The notes under the pieces were generated by a model that saw only the letters and a list, made by a program, of their open reading frames with translations, was not told where the DNA came from and ran no database searches. From Sipunculus nudus (Eukaryota > Annelida > Sipuncula > Golfingiida > Sipunculidae), in contig CM049306.1 of the NCBI GenBank assembly GCA_026874595.1, forward strand, positions 24,729,519 through 24,793,518: a stretch of DNA of 64,000 bases, read 5' to 3'. Of this stretch, positions 28,231 through 41,400 are shown piece after piece; the stretch's first letter is position 1; each line of letters begins with the position of its first letter. A program made the position numbers and the translations under genes.

Positions 28231-29049
28231 CTAGACCTTGTTTCAAGGTAAAATTGGCAAAATTATGGCCAGGACCGCACAGAAAAATAAACAGACAGAC
28301 AAACAACATGCGCAACTGACCCATGCATATGCTTGCCGAAATCTTTAATTCCGGCAAGTAACAAACACAGAAAAAAACAGACATACGCAACTGACCATTC
28401 TGCTTGCAGAAATCTTCGATTTCCGGCAAGCAACAAACCGTCCTACTATTCTAATTAATTTTTTATTTAAATATCCCCTGAACCAACGCAGTTTTATATG
28501 AGTAACGATGTCTAACAAACTGAAAAATGCGGTTCGACGAACTCCGCGAGGTCTTTGCTGAACCGCAGGGCAAACTGGCGGGTAAATTTTCTCAATATCT
28601 TCCTCACGACCGGTGCTAAAACAGAAACGAGTTTTTTCCCCGTGCATTTAGTAGAATCTGTGAATTAAATATGGGTATGTAGATCTGATTTTTTAGGCAC
28701 ACAATCGAGAAATTTCTGTTCCGACACGTCGAGCTTGCCAAACATAGACTCGTTTCTCTTTTAGCGTTTTATTTGTTGACAGTTTATTTTCTTAAAGTCT
28801 GCTGAAACGAAAAGCAGAAACTCATATATCAATTTCATTGATAACATGTTAAGACGAGAAAGGAGCGTATTTATTATTTTTGTTTAGTGAGGGCACAATG
28901 TTTTAAACTGATATCCATTGACGATCTGTTGACTAATGAGGTGACACATCGTAATTTCACGAGTTTATGTCATTTCCCCCCCCCCCCCCCCCCCAAAAAA
29001 ATAACCGTTATATTCGGGGTTGCCGCACAAAAAAATTTAACATCCTTTG

Positions 29050-32000
29050 TAGTCCATGGGCTAGGAGGGGTCACCGTGCACCCCTCTGGGATTTTATGAC
29101 ATAGGTATTTTTAAATCCCTATGTATGTCAAAGTAATGAATTAAGATGTTAACATTGATTATTTTGGGATACACTACCCTTTTAGGCCATTTAAAGACAA
29201 CCACGTCTTTACGCACGGCACCCGCGGACAGGTAGCCTTGTTAAGGGGGTAGGGATATGTAAATGTAAATTATGTCCCTTGACATAATTACTTCAAATAA
29301 ACTGCATTGTGTTCGCAAATAGTAGTGAAAAGTCACTAATAACAATAATTATATGAATTAACTATGTACTGGTGTTGATTAAGCAATTAATTGCTATACA
29401 TATAAAATATCCAAAAAGAAAATTGAATTTAACAGTTTTTTCTTGAATTTTTCCCAACAGTAGTTTATTTTCGAGATGATGTTGCATTTCTAAAGTTCTA
29501 GTGCATTAATACATTAATACCTGACATTCTTACAAATTCTGTTGATATAATTATGAATATTTGACCATTTACACCTGCAATGAATAACCCATTGTTAATT
29601 CTATTTTATGGTATCTGTTGTATATAAGACGGATGTGGTGTTCCATTTTCCTCTCCTGATGCATTGATTTGCACTGTGATGCTTCATTGATACTATGAAT
29701 TGTTATTTGTCTAAACCTGAAGGTGTTTATTGGTTTTGAAAATAATAGAAACCCTTTCTATAGCCATTTTTACATATAATAATTATACAAAATAATCATA
29801 TTTAGGCCATAGTATAGGAAAGGGTCACTGTGCACCCCTTCTGGAATTTTATGATATAGGTATTTTTAGATTCAAAAATATATCCAATTAATGAATTAAG
29901 ATGTTAAAATTGATTATTTTAGGATACACTACCTTTTATGGAGCTGAGAGAGAGACAACCGCGTCCTTACGTACAACAACCGCGGACAGGTAGCCTTGAT
30001 TAGGAAGTAGTTATTTAAATGCTTATAGCTCGCTTAATATTTGACATATTTACTTCAAATAACTGTATTGTATTTGCGAATAATCGGAAAAAGTCACTGA
30101 AAGATATAATCATATATGTGTATTACATGTTTTTGGTGATTTAGGTGTTTTTGGAAGCAAGAAATTATGATATTAATAAAACTATCTGAAGAAATTACGC
30201 TTAATTATAAGTTATTCAAACATTTCGCTGTTGATGATTTTACAAAATAATGTTGACATTTCTGAAGTTCTAGTTTATGAATATGTTAGTTCTTGTCAAT
30301 CCTGAAAACATTTCTTTTTAAATAAAATTATTTAGACATCAATGAATGATATAGTATTCGTTCTGTTTTGATCACCCTTTTTATAACATGTATACAAGGT
30401 GTTCGGTATTCCTCTCTTGATGTATACCTCACCGTGACGCTTCCCTAATGCCATAAATAGTCATTGTTTTGAAACTAAGGGTATAAACACTAGAAAACTC
30501 CCGATCATTTTGATTATATAATTGTATAAGGATATTAAACGTTCGCCAAGTATAAGCACTTACCCGTGTAATGTTAACCCTTCCGAAATGCTGTGAGGTT
30601 TTTGTCCTCGTGACCTTGTATGTCCGTTATAACCAGATAATATAAAGAGGGTGAATAACCACTTGTGAACAAACGTCATTCAAGTAAAATATGGTGATTC
30701 ATTAATGTTAAATACATTTAATATCATGGAAGACATAGACTACTGTGACACCTCGATTATGGTGCATGGATAGAGCTGAGACCTAATGCAGCATTAGAGC
30801 TGCCAGTATTACAAAGTAAAAACCCTATCTTAATATTTAGGAAAATTTCAATTCCCATTTAAAAACAAACCTACTGAATGTTTCAGCGTGTTTGCATTGA
30901 AAGAATGTCCTGACCTGTTGGTAACATTTTACCGATAAGCCAAAGATGGATTACGTCTCGACAGTGACCATTTATATTATTTGATTTAAGTAATTTTATC
31001 AGCACTGAATATTATTTTGAATGAAAAATTGTAATGATAATTCAGGAGATGATCTAAATATATAGGACTTAGAACTCCCAAGAAGCCATTGTGTGCATAT
31101 TAGCGGATATTTATGCAGGGACTGTAAAGAAATATTGGAATTTTTTTGTATCACCTACCTGTTAAATAAAACTAAACTACAGCATAAACTAGGAAGCGGA
31201 TTCTCCACTACATCTCCTGACAGTCGAATGAAATGCTTTAAAAATGTTAGGTTTTTAACTTCCTGCTTGTATACATAGACTTGAATGATTGAACATTGAA
31301 TTTTAGATTGGGAGTTAGATGACCTCGACCTCTCCCAGAGAAATAAGGCGTCCATTTTTCATTAACTTGACGAATAAATGTATGGTCGTTGAATTTTTAT
31401 CATTCCCGAAGTAAGGACTGATATTGATTCTAATTGATTCTTTATAAAAACACGTATTTTGAGGACTGGCATAGGAAGGCGGGTGTAAATGATTAATTGA
31501 GCAAAATGAATTTGTGTCATGCTTACGCTTATTTGTACTTTTCAGGATTAGGATATTTTACCAAATTGTTAGCCAGAATTTTAATCTCGCAACATGATTT
31601 CAATGACAACTCCGCGATTCATGTTGAATAGTTCTGAGGTTATATAATCTGTCTTGAGTAAGAACGCGAATGACTGATTTTTCTTAATCTATCTTCTAAA
31701 GGCTATAAAATGTCCAAGTAAGCATTGAAATTGCAGAATGCCTCATCATAAATAACGAATTATTGAAGACTAAAATGCATAGGAGCTAGAGTATGAATCC
31801 TCTCGAATTTTCATGGGGGAAATATATAAATATATAAATATATATATATAAAATACATTTCTTTTGAAAAGGTGCCATAAACAGGTGAAATCAAATGCCA
31901 ATTTTATATGTCTACAAGATCATTTTACAGAAGCTGAGTTGTACCGAAATAAAATAAAATATATAAAACAAAAATATATACTACACTTGGATGCAGACAT

Positions 32001-34280
32001 CAGAAATTGTATATTTAGGGGTAATCTCAATGGTATCTGTGCCCTTATACTGTGTCCTGTGTATAAGGGCACAGGCTTTGTCCATTTCTGTTTAGAACCC
32101 ATAGCTTCTCTCTGTTTACTCCGTCAGTTTTCGTTATTTTTACAATCAGAAATCATACGTATGTTTAATTTTTTATCGAAAAGCACGGATATGATCACCT
32201 CCCTGTATGGTTCTGTCACTGTGAAACCTCCGCTCCTCTGCTTTCTCGCTGCTGTTAAAACATGTATTCCTGTACCAAGTCCTTCCATTACTTACTATCG
32301 CATTGAAAAGAAATCATAAAAAGTGTTCACTCTAATCCATCAATATACATTTTGATTAGAATCTGTGATCTGTTTACAATTTAAACTATCAAGTACGTTT
32401 CCTTGCAAGAGAATCTAAAAGCGACATGGTAAGGCATTTAAATATATAGCAAGGCAAGTTATGACTTAGTCAATATATAATTTAACAAAAATATGAAAAT
32501 CAAATCAATAAATACATAAAAAGTTAAGCAACCCAAAATAATGTTATTCAGCTGTATACGCATTCCCGTTCTTTCTCCTTTTGATATGACTTTAAACTTT
32601 TTGTTGATATTGTGGCACAAGACGCTACTTATACTGTATACAGGTCTAATGCACTAAGCTTTACAGTAAGTAAATTTTTCATATATGGTTTTCCATTTTT
32701 TTGGACAAATTCATCACAGTATTTCAGATGGATCAGCATAACGGATTGATTTTCTATCCATTAGAAATTTTACATAATTATTATTTGTGATTATTATGTG
32801 TTCATATTTTGTTCCAGATAGGGGTTTTATTATTATTATTGAGGCTAATATACACCTTCAGATTCAGAAAAATAACTACTTTGAGTATAAGGGAAGCATC
32901 ACAATGAAAATCAAGAACATCATCTTATATACAAGGGATACCATAAAATAGAATTAACAATGGGTCATTCATTGCAGGTGTATATGGTCAAATATTCATA
33001 ATTTTATCAAAAGTATCTGTAAAGTGTCAAGAACTAATGTATTTATGCGCTAGAATGTAAGAAATGTCAACATCATCGCAAACAAAACTATTATTGGGAA
33101 AAAAATAAAGAAAAACCTGTTAAATTCAATATTAATTCACGATATTTAAATAATATTGTTATAAATTGCTTAATCAACAAATATTTATATAAAACACTGA
33201 TCAAATTATTTCAATCAGTGAATTTTCCAGGTAACTGAAGATGCAATGCACTTTACTTGAAGTAAATATGTCAATATTAAGCGAGCTATAAGCCTATACA
33301 TACCCTTGCCCCTTTATCAAGGCTACCTGTCCGCGGGTAACGTGCGTAATGACGCGGTTGTCTTTCAATGGCCTAAAAGGGCAGTGTATCCCAAAATTAT
33401 AAGTGTTAACATGTTAATTCATTTACTGGACATATTTGGGAATCTAAAAATAGTTTAAATACCTATGTTATAAAATTCCAGAGAGGGTGCACGGTGACCC
33501 TTCTTATAGTATGGCTAAATATGGTCATTTTTGTATAATTATTATATGTAAAAAAATGGCTTCAGAAAGGGTTTCCATTATTTTTAAAACCAATAAACAC
33601 CTTCAGGTTTAGACAAATTACAATTCATAGTATCAATGAAGCATCACAGTGAAAAATCAATGCATCTGGTGAGGAAAATGGGACACCACATCCGTCTTAT
33701 ATACAAGGGATACCATAAAATTGAATTAACAATGGGTCATTCATTGCAGGTGTAAATGATCAAATATTCATAATTTTATCAACAGAATTTGTAAGAATGT
33801 CAGGTACTAATGTATTAATGCACTAGAACTTTATAAATGCAACATTGTCTCGAAAATAAACTACTGTTTGGAAAAATAAAAGAAAAAACTGTTAAATTCA
33901 ATTTATTTTTGGATATTTTTTATGTATAGTAATTAATTGCTTGATTAACAAAAATACATAACATATTAATATGATTATTGTTGTTCATGACTTTACTCGA
34001 CAATTTGCAAATACAATGCAGTTTATTTGAAGTGAATATGTCAAACATTAAGCGAGCTATAAGCATTTACATACCGCTACCCTCTTATCAAGGCTACCTG
34101 TCCGCGGGTGCCGTGCACAAAGACGCTGTTGTCTTTAAATGGCCTAAAAGGGTAGTGTATCCCAAAATAATCAATGTTAACATCTTAATTCATTAATTGG
34201 ACATACTTAGGGATCTAAAAATACCTATGTCATAAAATCCCAGAGGGGGTGCACGGTGACCCCTCCTAGCCCATGGACTA
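29050..34280. mobile_element. 5.2-kb foldback-like element with dimeric inverted arms
   Basis: Outer ends TAGTCCATGGGCTAGGAGGG (29050-29069) and its reverse complement (34261-34280) are the tips of inverted arms of about 1.45 kb: 29050-30505 and 32825-34280. Each arm consists of two tandem units of about 700-760 bp (29050-29802 and 29803-30505; 33520-34280 and 32825-33519). Every unit begins with a GGGTCACCGTGCACCCC-type block and holds a GGATACACTACC block, then CGCGGACAGGTAGCCTTG, then a CCTGAAGGTGTTTATTGG block near its end. The outer units match each other more closely than the inner ones do. A TA at each tip may be the target duplication. The central 2.3 kb holds no recognisable transposase. 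Confidence 0.8.
31864..32319 (+). CDS. Hypothetical ORF in the centre of the foldback element
   Basis: About 151 open codons, among the longest open stretches of the window outside simple repeats. It starts at a TTG rather than ATG, so the true start, if any, is unknown. The translation is rich in Ile, Leu, Cys and Lys; I see no transposase signature (no DDE/D spacing, no zinc finger). A 12-bp perfect hairpin, GTGCCCTTATAC/GTATAAGGGCAC (about 32039-32073), lies inside it, which argues against protein coding. Most likely a chance ORF or a remnant of a lost transposase. Confidence 0.15.
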   Translation: MKRCHKQVKSNANFICLQDHFTEAELYRNKIKYIKQKYILHLDADIRNCIFRGNLNGICALILCPVYKGTGFVHFCLEPIASLCLLRQFSLFLQSEIIRMFNFLSKSTDMITSLYGSVTVKPPLLCFLAAVKTCIPVPSPSITYYRIEKKS

Positions 34281-35443
34281 TATTGACCTTAAGACTCACT
34301 CGTTAGCCAATTATTGACATCGTCTTAAACAACTGTGAGGCTCGGTAACAGCCGAAGAATGAGCTCTCCTGACATGTCAAATGAAAGGACCAAGAGACGA
34401 TTCATATTTTAACATTTCCGAGTAACTATGCAGTCTGATGTCAGTCAGGGGCGTAGCCAAGCCGGCAAGATTGATATATTTCGACGTAACGCTCAGCAAA
34501 AGTCAGCAAACCGACAAGAACTATGCAGCGCAAGTTTCCTAAATATTAGCACGAGCGGCCAGGACGCTGATAATGAGTGCTAGAACACTGAAGTTCCCTT
34601 CCAGTTTACAGATGGTTTTATATATTTCTGACGGAAAGCGACGATGTTTAAAGTGAATACGGTATGGAAGATTCTATCGTGTCAAAGTGGTCCTGTTAAG
34701 ACTAAGATCTGACCTTTTTTGAGGATCTCTGAGAAAAATCTGATTTAAGGAAAATCTCCTTTCGTTAGCCAAAATATATGGGCTAGGAAACACTGACATA
34801 ATTTTACGCCATCAAATTATCATGCGAATTGGCAATATAATAGTGACCGTAAGTATTGCCAAAGTTATTTTAGCACGGTGAAAATGGCTCATCCCTTCCG
34901 TTTTATCAAAGATATCTCTCAAAAATAAAATCGCTCATTACGGAGGGTGCTCTCATTAAGCCAAATATGATATGTCGTTGGGACTTTATTTCGATGTGTA
35001 TTTTTAAACTAATTTAAAACTGAACCAAGGTAGTTTTATAATATTAAAACCTTAAGAAAGAGACGGTTATTATTTGTTTATTAAAGATACATGTTCCATA
35101 ATGCTTCTATATTTTTTTCAAAGTATTTGTGACGTCCAAATGAGTTTTTAAGTTTATGTCATAATTCAAAAATTGTACAGTACGTGAGCACATAACCACA
35201 CGCAATACTGTAGAAGAATCAGGTTTATTTATACTCAGACGTTTATACATTTCCCATTTGCTGATATACGAGTATTCCATTTGGAAAAAAATTATTAGGA
35301 AGTATAACTATTTTTCATACAAAATTGCACATATTTAATATTTATTTCATAGCTATATATAACTTCATGAATATACATGCAAACGCTACATTAAACGTGG
35401 TTCAAATAAGTTATAAACTTATATAGAAACTTATTCAACCTTG
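34281..35443. other. 3' flank of CUB-PAN gene 1
   Basis: No further gene. Minus-strand AATAAA signals (TTTATT on the plus strand) at 35341-35346 and 35224-35229 lie about 100 and 215 bp past the stop at 35444 and are candidates for its polyadenylation. 'caggggcgtagccaagcc' near 34446 is a phrase common in interspersed repeats. Confidence 0.4.
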
Positions 35444-38400
35444 TTACAAGCATGGAACTTGAGCCGGTGTTATTAATGTAGAGTTGTTATTATACAACAC
35501 TTGTCCAGTGTTTTGAAATGTCCTGCATGTTGAAATGCCATCCTCTGACACCAGATTTGCCCCCTGGCAGCCTGGCGTGCGCATGCAAATCCCCCCACAC
35601 TCAAGAATGGTATTTGCTGCTTCAATGACGTCATATCCGGTATCTGACATACGACCTCTTAAAATATGGAAACTTCTCCCAGACACCAGTGTTGCATCCA
35701 GAGCAACATAGCTGGGATCTAAAATGTGAAATATATAAAGTAAGACGTGTAAGGCCCAAAAAAATTAAAGGTATGGTTCTCAGGCACCGCCCGCATCAAT
35801 TTTAAACCCCCGCATAAAAAATTTTTATTTTGATTTTCAATAAAAACTTTCCAATTTTGAGCTGCTGCCGCTCCGACATATCTTTCAAGAAGATAAAACA
35901 TACAATCTCCTTTGTTTTGTAGTGCTCTTACTTATTTTGCAAAATAAAACTGTTATTTCCATGCTTTTCACTTATCATTTGACATTTTTATCGATACATA
36001 GGCCTACCAAAAAAATTAAAATAAAAAAAGCGCCCGCCCGCATTGATTTCTGAAAAAAGTGCCTGAGAACCATACCTTTTTTTTATTTTGGCCTAAAAGA
36101 GTAAATTTCCTGGCTGCTGGACGAATCAGAAACATTAACGTTTGGGCCGCGTATGAGAATTTTTATTGTTATAACCATGCGCGATTGTAGGACCATACCA
36201 GGCGTTATAGTGTGCTTTTCCGTATGCATTCTAGTCATTTTACTTGCTTTTTATGCCAAACCCTGAACAAATTGCATCAGAAATAATATGTGTTGTATGC
36301 TTATACCAGAGAGTACTGGAGAGTAACATATCAAAAGTCCAAAAAAATCCCTTTGGGGAGAGTCATTTAATTTAATGATTTCAATAGGCTAAATAACTAT
36401 AAAGTTTTATCTGCAAATTGTCATATAAAGGTTTGTCTTTACCCTTATGAGTGACCACTCATTTGAAAGATCTCTTCATTGCCTATGTATCGAATCTGAC
36501 TAAGATGTTAATTTATCAAGCATAACGATTTTATGTATATTCATAAGGGGAGGGCTCGACAATAACACTTGCTCACTTGCCTTTGGGGTTGGAAATATCG
36601 TGAGAACGAATTGCCAAGGTGCCTGAAAGTTGCCAGTTGGGCCTACTGCAGCGTATTTGGGCAGAGTACCAGTCTAGCCTGGAAGGGGGGAAAAAAGGGG
36701 GGGGGGGGATTCTACTCATCGTCGAGGCGATGTAAATCAGTTGGAAGCACGGGACGAAACGGACTAAGGGGGGCAGACAGCTTGGTCGAGAACAGTCTGT
36801 TTTGGTTGAACTCCGCTTTGAAGTGGCCGTGTGTTGTTTACGTTAAGATAAGTACTAAGTTGTGCATTAAACATTTGTTAAGGTGACTGATCTGTCCCTG
36901 TTGTATCAACATCAGGAAATATTTAGCATATAAAAGATGTTTACTTCCTCCTCATTGCCTGTCTATTGATTCTGACAAAGATGTTAATTTTACTAATAAT
37001 TACAATTTTAAGAGTAGTGGCCAGGGCAGGGCTTGACAAAAACACTTGCCCACTTGGTCAATTCATGTTGAATTGTTATCCTTATAATCCGACACCATGC
37101 AGCACAAGCGTAGAGCACAATATCCGGTATGATAATATGGGTTTGATACAATAACCAATGCGTTAAATAGTTAACTCACAGTATACTCATTATAAATCAT
37201 TCACGTACACACTATTTCTGGCTGTTACCAACAAGGACTGACATTAACGGAAAAGAAGCACCCATCCGGAGGACCAGTAAATCGTAAAAAAGGATGTAGT
37301 CTACAAAACTGAGTTATTTATTCAGTTATTAATTGGAAAATATGAAACACAGCTTGTTTAATTAATACATCTGTCCTGTTGCATAGACGTAATTCAATTA
37401 AGTTTAAGGGTATGTTTAAGGCAACACAACAGTTGTTCAATCTGGCATATATTATATTCATTTACTTACTCTATATGCGAAGAGTAAATCGGGAAAATAA
37501 TTGATCCTCTCAGTCTGTTCGACTGTCTATCCGTCTGATGTCAACATTTTATATGCGAGCCAACATTTGCTGTTTATTCCCAGTTCCCATTTATATGGCA
37601 GGTATATTTTGTTTGTCATCACGTGATTATGTTTTGGTTTTACATTTCACCGTTTCTGAGGATTTTTGTCAATTTTTACTTCATTCCTTCAATGCTCGGG
37701 ATTTTCAGTGGGAATCTCTAGACCAGCCTTTATTATACCATGAAACAACATGTCCTTGTTCGGTTTTAGCTGAATTCTCAGTTTATATATTCAAGTTATG
37801 TTTGATTTATCCCTATCAGAAAAGGATACCTAAATGCAAAAACGAAATATATACATAAAGTTATGTTAACTCAGATTCCATTTAATTCCAAGCAAGCATT
37901 TCCGCTGCCACCCTGACGGACAATTTGGTTTAAATTTAATTTATCCTTATATTATATTGACAAGATACTCTACAAATGTTTAATTAAGGCTTTTGATAAT
38001 AGCAAATTTATGAATTTTTTTTTATATTTCATTCCCGAAAATACTTCCAGAGTACTAGACCATTTTCACATAGTTCATATAATGTTCTGTAACATTTAAC
38101 CATGTTGGATGACAGTAACCTATTTCTGCAGTGTCACCAAAGATACTATATTAAGTACCTTAGATGTAACATAAATCAGGATACCTGTAACTTGGTAGTG
38201 GATTATATTATTTCTTACCATTGACTGTAGCCATTAGTTGCTCGATGATAATTCACAAACTTGTAACTGTCAAAATATAGAAAATGGCTCATGAATTAAT
38301 CTACTTAAACTTTAGTAAAGTAGTTGAGATATTTAAGACCACCTGTTTATTGAAATAATTGCAAGATATGAAAGTAACTGTAGTTTTCTGAATTTTGCTT

Positions 38401-41400
38401 TGTTTCTGATTGTTTGCTTCCAATTATTCTTTGGGCGGTATACCTCGCGATAAATATCACAAAAAATTGCTAGGATCAGATAAAACTTTGATATATATAT
38501 AGTTACTAGCAACTACCCGTGCTACGCACGGTTTGGGGCGAATACGACAATCCGTACGGTGGTATCGGAAATCCACGGAAAATCCGGAGATATGGAAAAT
38601 CACACAAATCGCTTTACGCTATCAATATTTAGATCCATTATATCTATGGTGTTGTGGATAGTATCTTTCGGAACAGCGTTCGGCACATGTTTCGGAACAG
38701 CGTACAGTCGCGCACGGTCACTCGAAGCCATAGCCTATATTATAACATGTGGTCGGGGTCTTTGACAAATAGTCTCCAACACGTGCTAAGTGACATGAGA
38801 AACTGATCACCAGTATTACATATACATACAAATAAACCGTCCACGTAAAAGACCTATGAAGAAAATGCAAAAATACCAGTTTTATTTGTGAGAATAGTAA
38901 CAATGATGACCATTATATGCAATAAGCGTACATACTGAATGATAGAATTAAGTCTTTAAAAACAAAGAATATTACATAAACATTGTTGAAAATCAGATGG
39001 CACATGCATATGAAAAAAATACCAGTACAAACGTATTAAATATACATTTCACAGGAGTTTTATATTTGTAATGAGATATGAGAAATAATCTCGATTTCCA
39101 ATGCATTTTGAGTCAATTATATGTGTTTACACTTTCGTGTCGCCACTCCACACGTGTACATCTCACACTTTACCAACCACGACGTGTATCTGGTTAACAT
39201 TTTCTTTACATCTGTTACATAGTAGGCCAACATGAATTGGTTAATATTTGTCAAGGAGCTCAATAGCACGCAAGGCCCCCGCGCGACCAAGTACGACTGT
39301 ATAAGACCAAAAAAAAAAAAATAAATAAATAAAATAAAAGGTAAGGTTCTCAGGCACCGCCCGCGTCAGTTATACCTCCCCCTCCTCCCCCCTCCCCCCA
39401 TCAAAAAATTTTATTTTAAATTTCACCTTTAAAGAAGATAAAATATTGAATTTTGATCAGATTTCCTTTGTTTAGCAAAACAGTTCTGTTATTTTCATGC
39501 TTTTCCCTGATCATATGATATTTTTATATCGAAACATACAAAACAAAGGTAAAATTTCGCCCAGCCTCACATACGCAATAAGCATACATACTGAATGAAA
39601 GAATTAAAAGTAAATGAAAGAATCAAAGAGTATTACATGAACATTATTGAAAATGAGATGGCACATGCATGTAAAAGAAACAAATATCAGTACAAACGTA
39701 TTAAATTTACATTTTTACAGGAGTTTTACATTTGTAACTGCAGTGATGAGAAAAAATGTCGATTTTCAAAAAATTTTATGTCAATATTATGTGTTTACAA
39801 CTTTGGTGGTGCCACTCCATACGTGTACACATCACACTGTACCAACCACGATTTGAATTTGGTTATCATTTTCTTTACATCTGTTACATAGTAGGTCTAC
39901 ATGTGTTGGTGAATATTTGTCAATGACCTCAGTAGCATGCAAGGCCCTGAACTTCGTGCGACCGAGTGCGACTGTTTAATGTTGAAAAAAAGTAATGGTT
40001 CTCATTTATACCTCCTGCCCCCCCCCCCCCCCCGCCCCCCGCATCAATTTTGATTTTGATTTTATCTTTCGAGAAGATAAAATAACACAATTTTGATCAG
40101 ATTTCCTTTGTTATGTAGTGCCTTAGCCTGTTTAGCAAAACAATTCTGTTATTTTCATGCTTTCCCCTGGTCATATGACAACTTATCGAAACATACAAAA
40201 CAAAGGTAAAATATCGCCCGCACGCACAGATTTCTGAAAAAGGTGCCTGAGAACCATACCTTTTGCCTAACCATTACGATTTCTTGCGACCCGGTAGATG
40301 TGCACTCAAGCATATCAAGTCATGTGAGAGGGGTCGAAGGAAGGAGCCCTCTTCGTGCGACCCCCCTTCGTAGGAAGGCCTGCAAAACAACTCTTTCAAA
40401 GATCCCTCTTTTGAGAAGGGATCGCCGATGGGGATTATTTTGGGCCGAACACCGCGAAATGTAAGGAATCCCCAGATAGGGTCCCCGGAGTAAAACTGTC
40501 CCGCCATCACACACTCTATGGCCATTGTGTTACCTGACCCGAAGACACAAAGAAAAGAGGAGGCCGCGGGGGAGCAAATTTTAAAATTATTAATTAAGCA
40601 CGTTATACGCAAATATTGCAAATAAAAATGGGTGGAATTTCTTTGGAAAAACCCGGAGCATATGTATGTCGAAAATTTCGGCAATCCGTGGTGTCAGAGG
40701 AGATGCGGGAAAATCACAAAAATCGCCTTACGCTATTAATATATAGATGGAAGAGTATATGAATATAAATGATTTTAATTTTATAAAAATATAATATATA
40801 TGAAGACATACAACAATTAAACAGATATATTTATACATATATTATTATGTGCATTCCCTTTTATTAGCTCAGCTGACTGTAAGTCAACTGAGGTATGGGA
40901 AAGCCGCTTTGTCCGTCGTCCGTCCGGCCGTCGGTTAGCAGGGCACAAATCGTAACTGCTGTTCATAGAAACTTTTAAGTAAATTGCCAAGGAGGTCAAT
41001 AAAAAAATCTTCTTGGAAACCTGAAATTAGGTCACTGTGACCTGTATTCTCCGAGCTATGGGGCTTGAAAGTATCCCCAAGAATAATAATAAAAGATAAA
41101 ATACAAAACCTCCAATATCTTGATAATTAATGCATGGATTGTCATGAATCTTGCCTTGAATATTGACCATGACTAGTTTTGTCTGTTCCCGAAAAGTGGT
41201 GGCGTCACCAGTATTCTTTGTTATTTTAACGAATATTTTTCTATTTTTTTTTTACTATAAAATGACAATAATTATGTCAGTTTCTCAGCTTTAATTACAT
41301 CTAGTGTCCCAAAACTTGTTGTGTTCATTGATCACAAGTGGATGCCATATAGTGATCACCCTGTCTGTCTGTTTGTTTGTCTGTCTGTCTGTCTGTCCGT

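Noticed and set aside
36569-36886. ORF starting MLTCLWGWKYRENELPRC
   Set aside because: It is a frame through an interspersed repeat; the inverted copy at 42876-43106 gives the same peptide-like string, then diverges.
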